From positions 13,072-32,861 of the forward strand of contig DPHB01000029.1 of the NCBI GenBank assembly GCA_003521845.1: a stretch of 19,790 bases of DNA. The letters run 5' to 3'. Within the stretch, counting starts at the first letter, position 1. Every line of letters begins with the position of its first letter. Shown here piece after piece: positions 1-7,784 of the stretch. The notes under the pieces were generated by a model. That model saw nothing but the letters and a program-made list of their open reading frames with translations, had not been told where the DNA came from and made no database searches. This DNA is from Oceanospirillaceae bacterium. GTDB lineage: Bacteria; Pseudomonadota; Gammaproteobacteria; Pseudomonadales; Balneatricaceae. The position numbers and the translations under genes are program-made.

Positions 1-84
1 ATTGAGCAAATTGGCAATAATATTGACGCCATGCTGGCCGGCCAACAGCCGTCGGGCATTGTTGAGCGTAACCGAGGCTATTAA
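1..84 (+). CDS. C-terminal end of a probable D-isomer-specific 2-hydroxyacid dehydrogenase (5' truncated by window)
   Basis: Frame 1 is open from the first base to a TAA at 82-84 and gives 27 residues ending in VERNRGY. An N-[IL]-x2-[WYM]-L-A-G stretch followed by V-[ED]-R-x-R-G-Y is the usual C-terminus of NAD(P)-dependent 2-hydroxyacid dehydrogenases of the glyoxylate/hydroxypyruvate reductase type. The stop lies 3 bases before the dusA start codon, so the two genes are probably co-transcribed. The assignment rests only on this short tail; the Rossmann domain and catalytic residues are outside the window. Confidence 0.5.
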   Translation: MEQIGNNIDAMLAGQQPSGIVERNRGY

Positions 85-87
85 ACC

Positions 88-1077
88 ATGCATTGTTCAT
101 CGTTGGCCCAACTAACACAGGCTAGACGCTTTTGTGTGGCCCCCATGATTGATTTTTCTGACCGCCACTACCGTTATATGGCACGCCTAGCTTCTCAGCA
201 AGCCTGCCTATTTACAGAAATGATTACCACCGGCGCCATTCTTAACGGCAACCAAGACTACCTGCTTGGCTACAGTCCACAAGAACACCCGCTTATCCTG
301 CAGCTGGGTGGTAGTATCCCAGAAGAATTGGCCCAGTGTAGCGCTATTGGCAGTGAGCTAGGTTATGACGAAATCAACCTTAACGTTGGCTGCCCAAGTG
401 ATAAGGTGCAACAACACAAGATAGGTGCTTGCCTGATGGCAGAACCTACTCTAGTGCGCGAATGTTTGCAGGCGATGGCCGCAGCCAGCCCGACACCAGT
501 AACAATCAAGCACCGAATAGGCCTGGATGATGACGACAGCTACGACACCTTGAGCAAGTTTGTTGATCAAGTACAAGGTGAGCACTGCCAGGTATTTTAT
601 GTACATGCCCGCAATGCCATATTGCAAGGCCTGTCCCCCAAACAAAACCGCCAAATACCCCCGTTGCAGTACGACAAGGTGTATCGTCTTAAACAAGACT
701 TTCCACACCTACAAATCATTATCAATGGTGGCATTGAAACCATTGACCAGTGCCAAGCACATTTGCAAAAAGTGGATGGCGTCATGCTAGGCCGAGCAGC
801 TTATCATGATAGCGCTTTGTTACTGGACGTGGACCAGCGCATTTATGAGGCACAAGCAACCGCCACTCGACAATCCGTCGTCACTGGTTATCTGGCCTAC
901 ATGGCAGAACGAAATGCGCTTGGCACATCATGGCATCATATGTCCAAACACCTTATGGGCTTGTTCCATGGCCTACCAGGAGCCAGGAATATGCGCCGTC
1001 ACCTAAGTGAAAACATCCACACGCCCAATGCCTCCTTAGCCGTTATCGAAGACGCCCTAAGTCTGGTAGACTACTAA
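88..1077 (+). CDS. dusA: tRNA-dihydrouridine(20/20a) synthase DusA
   Basis: An FMN-dependent enzyme that reduces uridine 20/20a in the tRNA D-loop with NADPH. It has 329 residues, normal for DusA. It opens with APMIDFSDRHYRY, a DusA-type variant of the Dus N-terminal motif. The active-site block NLNVGCPSDKV carries the catalytic cysteine at C102. FMN/substrate-contact motifs follow: KHRIG (K141, R143), HARN (H173), INGGI (N213) and VMLGRAAYH (about 232-240). The LSPKQNRQIPPL stretch is typical of the DusA branch rather than DusB or DusC. One oddity is that the usual N-G-x-F-G after the cysteine motif reads Q-H-K-I-G here. The ATG at 88 is 3 bases after the preceding stop. Transaldolase begins 23 bases downstream on the same strand, so the three genes are likely one transcript. 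Confidence 0.95.
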   Translation: MHCSSLAQLTQARRFCVAPMIDFSDRHYRYMARLASQQACLFTEMITTGAILNGNQDYLLGYSPQEHPLILQLGGSIPEELAQCSAIGSELGYDEINLNVGCPSDKVQQHKIGACLMAEPTLVRECLQAMAAASPTPVTIKHRIGLDDDDSYDTLSKFVDQVQGEHCQVFYVHARNAILQGLSPKQNRQIPPLQYDKVYRLKQDFPHLQIIINGGIETIDQCQAHLQKVDGVMLGRAAYHDSALLLDVDQRIYEAQATATRQSVVTGYLAYMAERNALGTSWHHMSKHLMGLFHGLPGARNMRRHLSENIHTPNASLAVIEDALSLVDY

Positions 1078-1100
1078 CAAACTAAGCTAAAGAATTGAAC

Positions 1101-2048
1101 ATGAATAAATTAGACCAACTTAAAGCCATCACCCAAGTCGTTGCTGATACTGGCGACCTAGCCGCCGTTCAAAATTTCCAACCAGAAGACGCCACCACCA
1201 ACCCATCGTTGGTATTAAAAGCTGCTCAATTAGATGCCTATCAGCACCTTATCGGCGAAGCCAAAGCCTGGGCTCAAGGCCAAGGTGGCAGCGCGCAACA
1301 AATCATGGACAATACCTGTGATTATCTTGCTGTTGCCATTGGTAAAGAAGTGCTAAGCGCCATACCTGGCCGTATTTCGACAGAAGTTGATTCGCGTTTA
1401 TCATTCGACACGGAAGCCACCGTAGCTCGCGCCAAGCACCTTATTGATTTGTACGCGCAACAGGGCATTGGCAAAGACCGTGTGTTAATTAAGATGGCCG
1501 CCACCTGGGAAGGTATTCAAGCTGGCCGCCAGCTAGAACTGCAAGGCATTAACTGCAACCTCACCTTGCTATTTAGCTTCGCTCAGGCGGTCGCTTGCGC
1601 CCAGGCTGGTGTGTATTTGATCTCGCCTTTTGTAGGCCGTATTTTGGATTGGTACAAAAAGGCCAATAACGTGGATGCCTACCCAGCTAATGAAGATCCA
1701 GGTGTCGTCTCCGTGACGCGTATTTTTAACTACTACAAGCATTATGGGTACAGTACAGTAGTGATGGGTGCTAGCTTCCGTAACACGGGTGAAATTGAGC
1801 AGTTAGCCGGTTGTGACCGACTCACTATCAGCCCAGATTTGATGCAACAGCTTGCCGCGGACGACGGGGAATTACCACAGATACTAAATGCACAACAAGT
1901 TATTTGTGACGAGCCTAAGCTAGATCTTGATGAAGCAGGCTTCCGCTGGTTGCACAATGAAGATGCTATGGCGACAGAAAAGCTTGCCGAAGGTATTCGT
2001 AACTTCACCCGCGATCAAGAAAAACTAGAAGCCATGCTAGCTGGCTAG
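1101..2048 (+). CDS. tal: Transaldolase (TalB/TalA type)
   Basis: Transfers a dihydroxyacetone unit between sedoheptulose-7-phosphate and glyceraldehyde-3-phosphate in the non-oxidative pentose phosphate pathway; cytosolic. The protein has 315 residues, close to the roughly 317 of the E. coli enzyme. The Schiff-base lysine is K131 in VLIKMAATWEGI. Other family motifs are DATTNPSL (about 31-37), GRISTEVDSRLSFD (about 90-103), GINCNLTLLFSFAQA and ISPFVGRILDW. The ATG at 1101 was chosen over an in-frame TTG at 1095, because the family normally begins MNKLDQL. The 23-base gap after dusA leaves little room for a promoter. The gene ends 19 bases from the convergent rssC, with no strong terminator hairpin between them. 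Confidence 0.97.
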   Translation: MNKLDQLKAITQVVADTGDLAAVQNFQPEDATTNPSLVLKAAQLDAYQHLIGEAKAWAQGQGGSAQQIMDNTCDYLAVAIGKEVLSAIPGRISTEVDSRLSFDTEATVARAKHLIDLYAQQGIGKDRVLIKMAATWEGIQAGRQLELQGINCNLTLLFSFAQAVACAQAGVYLISPFVGRILDWYKKANNVDAYPANEDPGVVSVTRIFNYYKHYGYSTVVMGASFRNTGEIEQLAGCDRLTISPDLMQQLAADDGELPQILNAQQVICDEPKLDLDEAGFRWLHNEDAMATEKLAEGIRNFTRDQEKLEAMLAG

Positions 2049-2067
2049 CAAAACAACAATCGATCCG

Positions 2068-2559
2068 CTAGATCTGACACTGGGATTCAAGAGCGTCTAC
2101 TAAACTCTTGAATTCCTGTTGGTTTTTATCATTCAACCCCATCAACGTCTTGTGCGCTTCCAATACCTTATCTTGCATTTCCTGCTCACTGCAATTGGCA
2201 TTTTCTAACTGATCACAGGGGGGCAAGTCAGCATCGAGCTTACTGACTAAGGTAAACACCTTGTCAAAACCCATGCTTAACAAAATTCGCGTAATATTGT
2301 TGTTTATTGATACGAGGGTTGGTACTCGCTGTACTTGCTTGCGCATACGCACAGAAAGCTTAGCTAATATGCCAAGCGAGGTAGAGTCAATGCCTTGCGT
2401 TTCGGTAAGGTCTATCAGCACGCTACGAAAATGACGGCTCTGCAAAGCATTATCTAAGTATTGATCTAAGGACGGGCACAGGGTTAACCGCACGTCTCCC
2501 AAAAACTTGAGTACATATACACCATCTTGTTCGGCGACGAGGATACGACCATCACTCAT
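2068..2559 (-). CDS. rssC: STAS-domain anti-sigma factor antagonist, RssC-like partner of RssB
   Basis: A protein of 163 residues. The STAS domain spans about 5-105, with the strand GVYVLKFLGDVRLTL, the LIDLTETQGIDSTSLG segment and IDSTSLG as the phosphorylatable loop (S59/T60). A helical tail of about 55 residues (EMQDKVLEAHKTLMGLNDKNQQEF) follows. The sequence and its position next to tal and an RR-PP2C gene resemble, from memory, the P. aeruginosa RssC gene beside RssB. STAS proteins of this type switch partners between an anti-sigma kinase and other targets according to Ser/Thr phosphorylation. The upstream PP2C is the obvious candidate to dephosphorylate it. The ATG overlaps the end of rssB by 8 bases and follows a good AGGGGG ribosome-binding site inside rssB, so translation is coupled. 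HsbA/CrsA-type antagonists are close relatives and cannot be ruled out as the better name. Confidence 0.8.
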   Translation of the reverse strand: MSDGRILVAEQDGVYVLKFLGDVRLTLCPSLDQYLDNALQSRHFRSVLIDLTETQGIDSTSLGILAKLSVRMRKQVQRVPTLVSINNNITRILLSMGFDKVFTLVSKLDADLPPCDQLENANCSEQEMQDKVLEAHKTLMGLNDKNQQEFKSLVDALESQCQI

Positions 2560-3742
2560 GCATGCCCCCTGCTATACTTAACACAGCTATATCATCCGGC
2601 ACTTGCTGACTTTTGTCCAGTTGTAAACCCGATATCAAACCAGGTATATGGCAACCATGTTGATTTAAAACATCCAAGAACATGGCCTGCTGATCGACAT
2701 CACTGGCGTTCGGCAACACTTCCAAAACACCGTCTGAGCAGAGCATCAAGGTAAATTGTTCGGCTAAGTCATAGCGAAACAATTCGTATTCGGCCCCTTC
2801 AAACAAGCCTAGAGGAAAACCCGAACCTAAGCCTGGCAAATAATCTAATTGCTCATCTTGGTAAATGACCGGCATTGGGTAATGGCCGCCCACGCAATAG
2901 TTTAGTCGTCGACGATCGGCGCTGATCAAACCGATAAACATGGTCAAATGTTTGTCGACATCAAACGCCAAAATCTCTTCGTTTAAGCGTGCCATCATAT
3001 CGTCTATAGCCAATGGCATATTGGCTTCGAGAGGATGATCAGCCACAAAGGAGCGTGTTAGGGATTTTAACAATACCGTCAGTATCGCCGACGAGGCACC
3101 GTGGCCTGACACATCGGCCAAATAAAACAAAACCCGTCCGTCAGGAAAACTCATATGATCAACAAAATCGCCACTCAAGTACAAAGAAGACTGGGTGTGA
3201 CGATTGATTATTAAGCCATCCAATTGCGTCTGTTCAGGTGGCATAAGCCGTTGCTGCATTAAACGACCAGCTTGTTGATCGCGTTCTAACTCTGCCAGCG
3301 ACTGGTTAAGCTGATGATTGGCATCCTCTAACTGGCGACGGTAGCGCAAGTTATCGAAAAACAGTTTGGCATGGCGCACATGGCGAGCAACGCATAAATC
3401 CAGTTCCGACTGGCTATCCAGAGGCATACCAAAAACCGCCGTCGCCCCTAAACGCAACAAGCTAGTTACATCATGGGCGGTAGTGACACTTGTTACTAAT
3501 ATAAGCGGAATTTCTTCAGCTTTTTCAAGCACATCTTGCAGTAAAGCAGTTTCTGTAGGTAGCCGGGCATCGTAGAAAAACAGAATTGAATGGATAGGAC
3601 AATCTGTTAGCAGCTGCAACGCATGCAAGGGGGACTTTGCTATCTGTACCTGATACTCCAGGTGATCGTAGTGAGCGGCCATCTGTTCAGCAACTTGGCG
3701 CTCGTCGGCGATCAAGAGAAGCTGACTAACGTCAGATTCCAT
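2552..3742 (-). CDS. rssB: Response regulator fused to PP2C/SpoIIE-type phosphatase, RssB-like
   Basis: A receiver-coiled coil-PP2C protein of 396 residues, numbered from the ATG at 3742. That start is preferred over the ATG at 3754 because GGAG sits 6 bases before it. The receiver (about 7-120) keeps an acceptor-like D58 in FFYDARLP. It has lost the canonical acidic pair (IADE instead of a DD pair) and has M106 where the conserved lysine should be (GMPLD). A probable coiled coil at about 130-162 leads to the phosphatase. The metal ligands there look intact: GDFVD (D192), ADVSGHG (D210), CSDG (D337) and PDD (about 383-384). E. coli RssB delivers RpoS to ClpXP and has a degenerate phosphatase; Pseudomonas-type RssB keeps an active-looking one with RssC downstream. 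The gene lies in a minus-strand run after mlaA. A role in RpoS or general stress control is inference. Confidence 0.8.
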   Translation of the reverse strand: MESDVSQLLLIADERQVAEQMAAHYDHLEYQVQIAKSPLHALQLLTDCPIHSILFFYDARLPTETALLQDVLEKAEEIPLILVTSVTTAHDVTSLLRLGATAVFGMPLDSQSELDLCVARHVRHAKLFFDNLRYRRQLEDANHQLNQSLAELERDQQAGRLMQQRLMPPEQTQLDGLIINRHTQSSLYLSGDFVDHMSFPDGRVLFYLADVSGHGASSAILTVLLKSLTRSFVADHPLEANMPLAIDDMMARLNEEILAFDVDKHLTMFIGLISADRRRLNYCVGGHYPMPVIYQDEQLDYLPGLGSGFPLGLFEGAEYELFRYDLAEQFTLMLCSDGVLEVLPNASDVDQQAMFLDVLNQHGCHIPGLISGLQLDKSQQVPDDIAVLSIAGGMHE

Positions 3743-3850
3743 ACATGACTCCATGCCTAAATTCAGTCATTAACACTGCTTACCTTAGGACTATTATTAG
3801 CCACAAACAAGAGCGACCTTAGTCGTACCGATAGGCCATAGCTTAGGGCA

Positions 3851-4585
3851 CTAATCGAACTCATCAAATTCATCGAAGTCATTGCCATCGTCTGGTGCTG
3901 GGGCGCCGTCACGTATTTGCAAATCTCGTCTAGCAAGATAGGCATCACGTACAAATGTATATTCATCGCCAATAATAAGCTCCTGCACGTCCTGTAACTG
4001 ATTGCGCGTATCTAGCACCTGCAAAGCCTGCAACCTCGTACGGTGGGACACTGGCTCATACTCCCCTAACGGATCTAGCTGGTAATCCGCTAACAAGCTC
4101 GCACCATCCCGCATTGTACTTGGCCCAAAAAATGGCAATACCAGATAGGGTCCAGACTTTACGCCCCAGTAGCCTAATGTTTGGCCAAAGTCCTCGGTTT
4201 CTAGGTACAGGCCAAAATGTGAAGCAACATCAATTACACCAAACAAACCAACGGTGCTATTGATGAGTAAACGGCTCGCGTCGTTAGCGGCCAAGGCTGG
4301 TTTGCCTTGTAACAAATGGTTAGCAAAGTGACTGACTTCTGAGAGGTTATTAAAGAAGTTATCTACCGCCAACTCTATTGGATCGGGCGTTATAGCAGCA
4401 TACACTTTGGTCACTGGGGACAATACAACTTTATCTAGGGCCTTGTTAAAAGCATAAACTTTGCGATTAGCATTCTGCCATGGGTCAGCGGCCACTGCCT
4501 CACCATTAAAAGGTTTGGGGGCGCTAGCACATCCGGTAAGCCCTATGACTAAGCAAATTAGGCTATATTTAAAAAGTAATTTCAT
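3851..4585 (-). CDS. mlaA: MlaA (VacJ) outer-membrane lipoprotein of the phospholipid retrograde transport system
   Basis: MlaA forms a ring in the outer membrane, with porins, that removes misplaced phospholipids from the outer leaflet and passes them to MlaC. The protein has 244 residues. It has a lipoprotein signal, MKLLFKYSLICLVIGLTGC, with the lipidated cysteine at C19. Family motifs follow: DPWQNANRKVYAFNKALD (about 35-52), NFFNNLSEVSHFANHLLQGK, RLLINSTVGLFGVIDVA, ETEDFGQTLGYWGV and GPYLVLPFFGPST. The C-terminus ends in an acidic repeat, DFDEFDEFD, not needed in well-studied MlaA. The rest of the Mla system is not in the window, as is usual. It sits between hda (20 bases upstream) and rssB (about 108 bases downstream) on the same strand. 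Confidence 0.95.
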   Translation of the reverse strand: MKLLFKYSLICLVIGLTGCASAPKPFNGEAVAADPWQNANRKVYAFNKALDKVVLSPVTKVYAAITPDPIELAVDNFFNNLSEVSHFANHLLQGKPALAANDASRLLINSTVGLFGVIDVASHFGLYLETEDFGQTLGYWGVKSGPYLVLPFFGPSTMRDGASLLADYQLDPLGEYEPVSHRTRLQALQVLDTRNQLQDVQELIIGDEYTFVRDAYLARRDLQIRDGAPAPDDGNDFDEFDEFD

Positions 4586-4605
4586 AAATTTTTTAATCTA
4601 TACCA

Positions 4606-5334
4606 TTACCAATGCATGATCTGTTTGACGAATGGAATTGTTAGCTTGCGTTTTTCCTGCCACGAAGCCGCATCCAAAGTTTGTAGTACCGCCATCACCG
4701 CTCCCATATTACGCTGGCTATGCAAACAGATAAAGTGAGCCACTTCTGGTGACATATTTAAACCAATTTGATGCGCTCTATCGATAAGTTGCAACACCTG
4801 TTCAGGTTCTTCCAGCTCATGCAACGGTAACATAAGCGCCAACTGCAAGCGAGACTGCAAGTCCGGCAACATACACACGAGATTATGTGCCGTTTGGGCA
4901 CTACTAAGTAACAACCTGTGCCCCAATTGTTGATTGGCATTATAAAGATGAAAAAGAATTTCGCACCAGCCAGCATCATGACACAAGGTATCAATATCAT
5001 CTAAGCATAGCAGTTGAAATTGCTCAAATCCGGACAGCATTTGAGCGCCAGCCTCGGGCCCCATTTCCAGTAATTCAGCCGCAGCTAGATAACCAACCTG
5101 CCAGCCTTGATCCATGGCAGCTTGAGCGGTAGCTTGCAGTAAATGGGTTTTACCTAAGCCCCTGATACCTTGAACGAGAAGCACGTCTGGGTCCGCAGCT
5201 TGGGCAATTTTTTGCAAGGCGACAAGTACACTTGGATTAGCACCAAAGTTGTAATTTTGCCAGTTAGCATAACTGGACAACCGCATATTGAGAGTTAACT
5301 GCTGACCTGGCTGGTCAGAGGCTAATAGGTTCAT
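4606..5334 (-). CDS. hda: DnaA regulatory inactivator Hda
   Basis: Hda is a AAA+ protein that binds the DNA-loaded sliding clamp and stimulates hydrolysis of DnaA-bound ATP, limiting replication initiation. The protein has 242 residues. The N-terminal QLTL (12-15) is the clamp-binding QL[SP]L-type motif. Walker A is GIRGLGKTHL, with K62. Walker B is LCLDDID (D112, D113). Sensor 1 is at S144-S145, DLQSRL (R162) is box VII, and sensor 2 is R208 in QRNMGAV. There is no C-terminal DNA-binding domain, which separates it from DnaA. The start at 5334 lies 13 bases after the perM stop, pointing to co-transcription. Proximity to perM, DUF2066, purM and purN is a familiar gammaproteobacterial arrangement. 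Confidence 0.94.
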   Translation of the reverse strand: MNLLASDQPGQQLTLNMRLSSYANWQNYNFGANPSVLVALQKIAQAADPDVLLVQGIRGLGKTHLLQATAQAAMDQGWQVGYLAAAELLEMGPEAGAQMLSGFEQFQLLCLDDIDTLCHDAGWCEILFHLYNANQQLGHRLLLSSAQTAHNLVCMLPDLQSRLQLALMLPLHELEEPEQVLQLIDRAHQIGLNMSPEVAHFICLHSQRNMGAVMAVLQTLDAASWQEKRKLTIPFVKQIMHW

Positions 5335-5347
5335 TAATAACTAAATC

Positions 5348-6400
5348 CTACTGGTCATAGAGACTGCTGTTTCTATATCCTTCGTGCAAGTGGCGCAACA
5401 ATACCATAATTACGGCCGCAATGGGTAACGCTAAAAGCATACCGACAAAGCCAAATAATTGCCCGCCAGCCAATACGGCAAAAATAACGGCAACCGGATG
5501 CAAGCCGATCCTATCACCAATTAACAAGGGCGTTAATATCATGCTTTCCAAGGCCTGGCCGATAACAAACACAGCGGTAACTGCGAACAAAACCATATAA
5601 GAATCGAATTGGAATAAAGCCACCAGAATAGCGGCCATAAAACCCACAGCAAAGCCAAGATAAGGCACTATACTAGCCAAACCAGCAATCAGCCCAATAA
5701 GCATGGCATAGTTTAGCCCTACTACTGACAAGCCTACGCCATATATTAACCCGAGAGCCAACATAACCAATAGTTGGCCACGCACAAAGGCACTTAACAC
5801 TTCGTCACACTCTCCAACCCACAGGCTCACTTTAGGCTCTATATTGCGCGGCAAGACTTCGCGTATGTTAGCCGTAAGCACGTCAAAATCTCGTAACAAA
5901 TAGAACCCCACAACAGGCACTAACATGGCTGAACCAATAGCCCCCAACAAACCCACTGTGGAAGTAGTCACATAACTCATGACTTGTGACGCAATGCCGC
6001 CAGCTTGCTGCCACTCCGAAGACAAGGTTCGGGCCAGTAGATCTAGTTCCAAACTCTGCAAATCCACATCCAATCGTGTTTGCAAATAAGGCAACATCAC
6101 ATTATCGACCCAACCTTGAATGTCAGGTATCAAAGACACTAATGATTGCAGTTGTCTAAAGAACAGCGGTAGCAGCAACAATAGGCTAGCTATGATTAAC
6201 AGGGTGATAACCGCAAATACGATTACCACCGCCATAGTGCGGCTGTGGCCACGCGCTTCCAATCTATCGGCAAATGGGTCGGCCATATAAGCCAAGCCGA
6301 CACCAATAACAAAAGGACCTAAGATGGGTTGTAACAGATAAACCAACAACGCCAACAGCAACGCTATTATTAGAAAAAACCAAGTTTGGGATTGAGTCAT
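5348..6400 (-). CDS. AI-2E/PerM family integral membrane transporter-like protein
   Basis: A multi-spanning inner-membrane protein of 350 residues counted from the ATG at 6400. That start follows a GAG-containing weak ribosome-binding site and begins MTQSQTWFF, like family members. A GTG at 6442 would add 14 polar residues and cannot be excluded. The order of segments is typical of the family: two N-terminal helices around LQPILGPFVIGVGLAYMADPFADRLE, a third near TMAVVIVFAVITLL, a soluble middle region of about 100 residues, then a C-terminal block of helices. The block includes GLSVVGLNYAMLIGLIAGLASIVPYLG and the PLLIGDRIGLHPVAVIFAVLAGG signature. Members have been proposed as AI-2 exporters, permeases or Na+/H+ antiporters, and the substrate here is unknown. 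It is tightly spaced with the DUF2066 gene and hda. Confidence 0.9.
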   Translation of the reverse strand: MTQSQTWFFLIIALLLALLVYLLQPILGPFVIGVGLAYMADPFADRLEARGHSRTMAVVIVFAVITLLIIASLLLLLPLFFRQLQSLVSLIPDIQGWVDNVMLPYLQTRLDVDLQSLELDLLARTLSSEWQQAGGIASQVMSYVTTSTVGLLGAIGSAMLVPVVGFYLLRDFDVLTANIREVLPRNIEPKVSLWVGECDEVLSAFVRGQLLVMLALGLIYGVGLSVVGLNYAMLIGLIAGLASIVPYLGFAVGFMAAILVALFQFDSYMVLFAVTAVFVIGQALESMILTPLLIGDRIGLHPVAVIFAVLAGGQLFGFVGMLLALPIAAVIMVLLRHLHEGYRNSSLYDQ

Positions 6401-6452
6401 AAAGGTCTCATTGATTACCACATGTTTTTTTACTGTAGCCACACAGCAACAT

Positions 6453-7532
6453 TTAAAGCCAGCTGTAATATGCTAGCAAACTATTGGCGGCACTGTAAGG
6501 ATTCACCGTCTGACCGTCAAGCAGTTGCAACCTTGGCTGCAAGCCAAGGCTTATGAGCAGGTTATCCTGACTGCCTTGGTGTGATACCATAATTTGAAGT
6601 TTATCTGCCTGTAAACTGTGCAGCCTAATATGGGTAATACTAGCAACATCCATCAAGCTTTGCTTAAGCTCGTTATATGCTTGTAAATTATTGACACCCG
6701 ATATATGCAACAAAGATTCTTGTTGCGCAGTGGCGTCGTTGGTTAAAGCAAAACGACGACTCAGTTCTTGACCTAAATTTTCAACTATCAAGGTCATTAG
6801 GTCATCCGGGGTTTGTGCTGCCAACTTCCAATCTATTTGATTGGCAGAAAACTGAATCTGTCCTTGCCCCTGCCACAAGTTATCAGCATTTTTAAATATA
6901 CGGCCCAGCAATAATCCATGGGGCTGGTAACGGGCAGAAGCAGCATCGATAACTTCGTCAAAATTACCCCACACATCACTCGGCCCAATCACCAGCTGAT
7001 CGGTCAAGTCCATTAACGGCAGCACCAGTGGCAAGCCCCTAGCATCGGCTTCCTTCTGAAGCACATCACTAGCGGCAAGATACCCGTCGGCAATAATTTC
7101 TTGAATGCCATGTTCTTCAATAACTAACCAAACCAGCATGTTAGCACGCTTGGCCGCCCAGATAGGCATACCAGAACGTCGCAGTAATTGATTCACGGAC
7201 GCCTTATCAAAACCCAATTTTAGCTGTACTTGTTGTGATTCAACATTGGTTTTTCTTGAAATTTGACTTATGTAAGTATCAGCCTGGCCCAAAGCGGATT
7301 TGACTGCCGGGGATTTGAGGCTGGCCTTTTGACCAGTGAGGCGCGTTATCATCAGCGCCATTGCCTGACTTTTTGCCTGTTTAACGTGACTATCGCTGTC
7401 GCTCAGTAGGGGCACCTCGGCAACATACAAATCAGCAGCCAAGGTAACACTGCTGACACAGCCAGACAAAAGCATCAAACATAAGACAATGGTCCTCCGC
7501 AAAGCGGCCGGTACCACAAAAATATAAGGCAT
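6453..7532 (-). CDS. DUF2066 domain protein, exported
   Basis: A protein of unknown function with about 359 residues from the ATG at 7532. In-frame ATG 7565 and GTG 7595 lie upstream. None of the three has a convincing ribosome-binding site, so the start is uncertain. The N-terminus is a signal peptide with hydrophobic core TIVLCLMLLSG, followed by ADLYVAEVPLLSDSD, the typical DUF2066 opening. LLSGC could serve as a lipobox at C25, but cleavage after VTLA just before ADLY fits the family better. Conserved-looking later segments include QAMALMITRLTGQ, GLPLVLPLMDL, DADNLWQGQGQ-like text (here NADNLWQGQGQ) and a C-terminal YSAANSLLAYYSWL. It begins a minus-strand operon with the PerM-like gene and hda and is divergent from purM. 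Probable periplasmic or outer-membrane location; role not known. Confidence 0.8.
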   Translation of the reverse strand: MPYIFVVPAALRRTIVLCLMLLSGCVSSVTLAADLYVAEVPLLSDSDSHVKQAKSQAMALMITRLTGQKASLKSPAVKSALGQADTYISQISRKTNVESQQVQLKLGFDKASVNQLLRRSGMPIWAAKRANMLVWLVIEEHGIQEIIADGYLAASDVLQKEADARGLPLVLPLMDLTDQLVIGPSDVWGNFDEVIDAASARYQPHGLLLGRIFKNADNLWQGQGQIQFSANQIDWKLAAQTPDDLMTLIVENLGQELSRRFALTNDATAQQESLLHISGVNNLQAYNELKQSLMDVASITHIRLHSLQADKLQIMVSHQGSQDNLLISLGLQPRLQLLDGQTVNPYSAANSLLAYYSWL

Positions 7533-7698
7533 AGAAAACACCAAAAGCACAAAACAATAAGCCATGTAGGGTGGAGCAAAACAGCTTAACCCCACCCGTC
7601 TCGGCTAACTATAGTCAAATGCCGTAAAGATGGCCACTTGATGTGCCAAATAAGACACCGTAATGACTAAATAATTACACCTTATTAGACTGAATAGA

Positions 7699-7728
7699 TT
7701 GTTCCATGAAGCCTAAAAATGGTAAAAT
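7699..7728 (+). promoter_or_regulatory. Candidate sigma-70 promoter for purM-purN
   Basis: TTGTTC at 7699-7704 and TAAAAT at 7723-7728 are separated by 18 bases. The -10 matches consensus in five of six positions and the -35 is weak. The site lies in the divergent gap between the DUF2066 gene and purM, with the purM ATG 57 bases beyond the -10. I see no E. coli-type PurR operator palindrome in this gap. Prediction by eye only. Confidence 0.35.
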
Positions 7729-7784
7729 CTGCATCCAGTTTTTCAACATCCCTAATTGAATTTAGACAAAAACGGAAGCCATCC

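Noticed and set aside
2030..2067. GCTAGCTGGCTAGC at the end of tal as a terminator
   Set aside because: It overlaps the stop codon, the arms are self-palindromic and short, and A-rich rather than T-rich sequence follows on the tal strand.
3755..3850. Repeated CTTAG motifs and a small CGAC/GTCG stem between mlaA and rssB
   Set aside because: Stems of four bases and irregular spacing; no convincing promoter or terminator could be assigned.
7596..7784. PurR operator before purM
   Set aside because: I looked for an ACGCAAACGTTTGCGT-like palindrome and found none.
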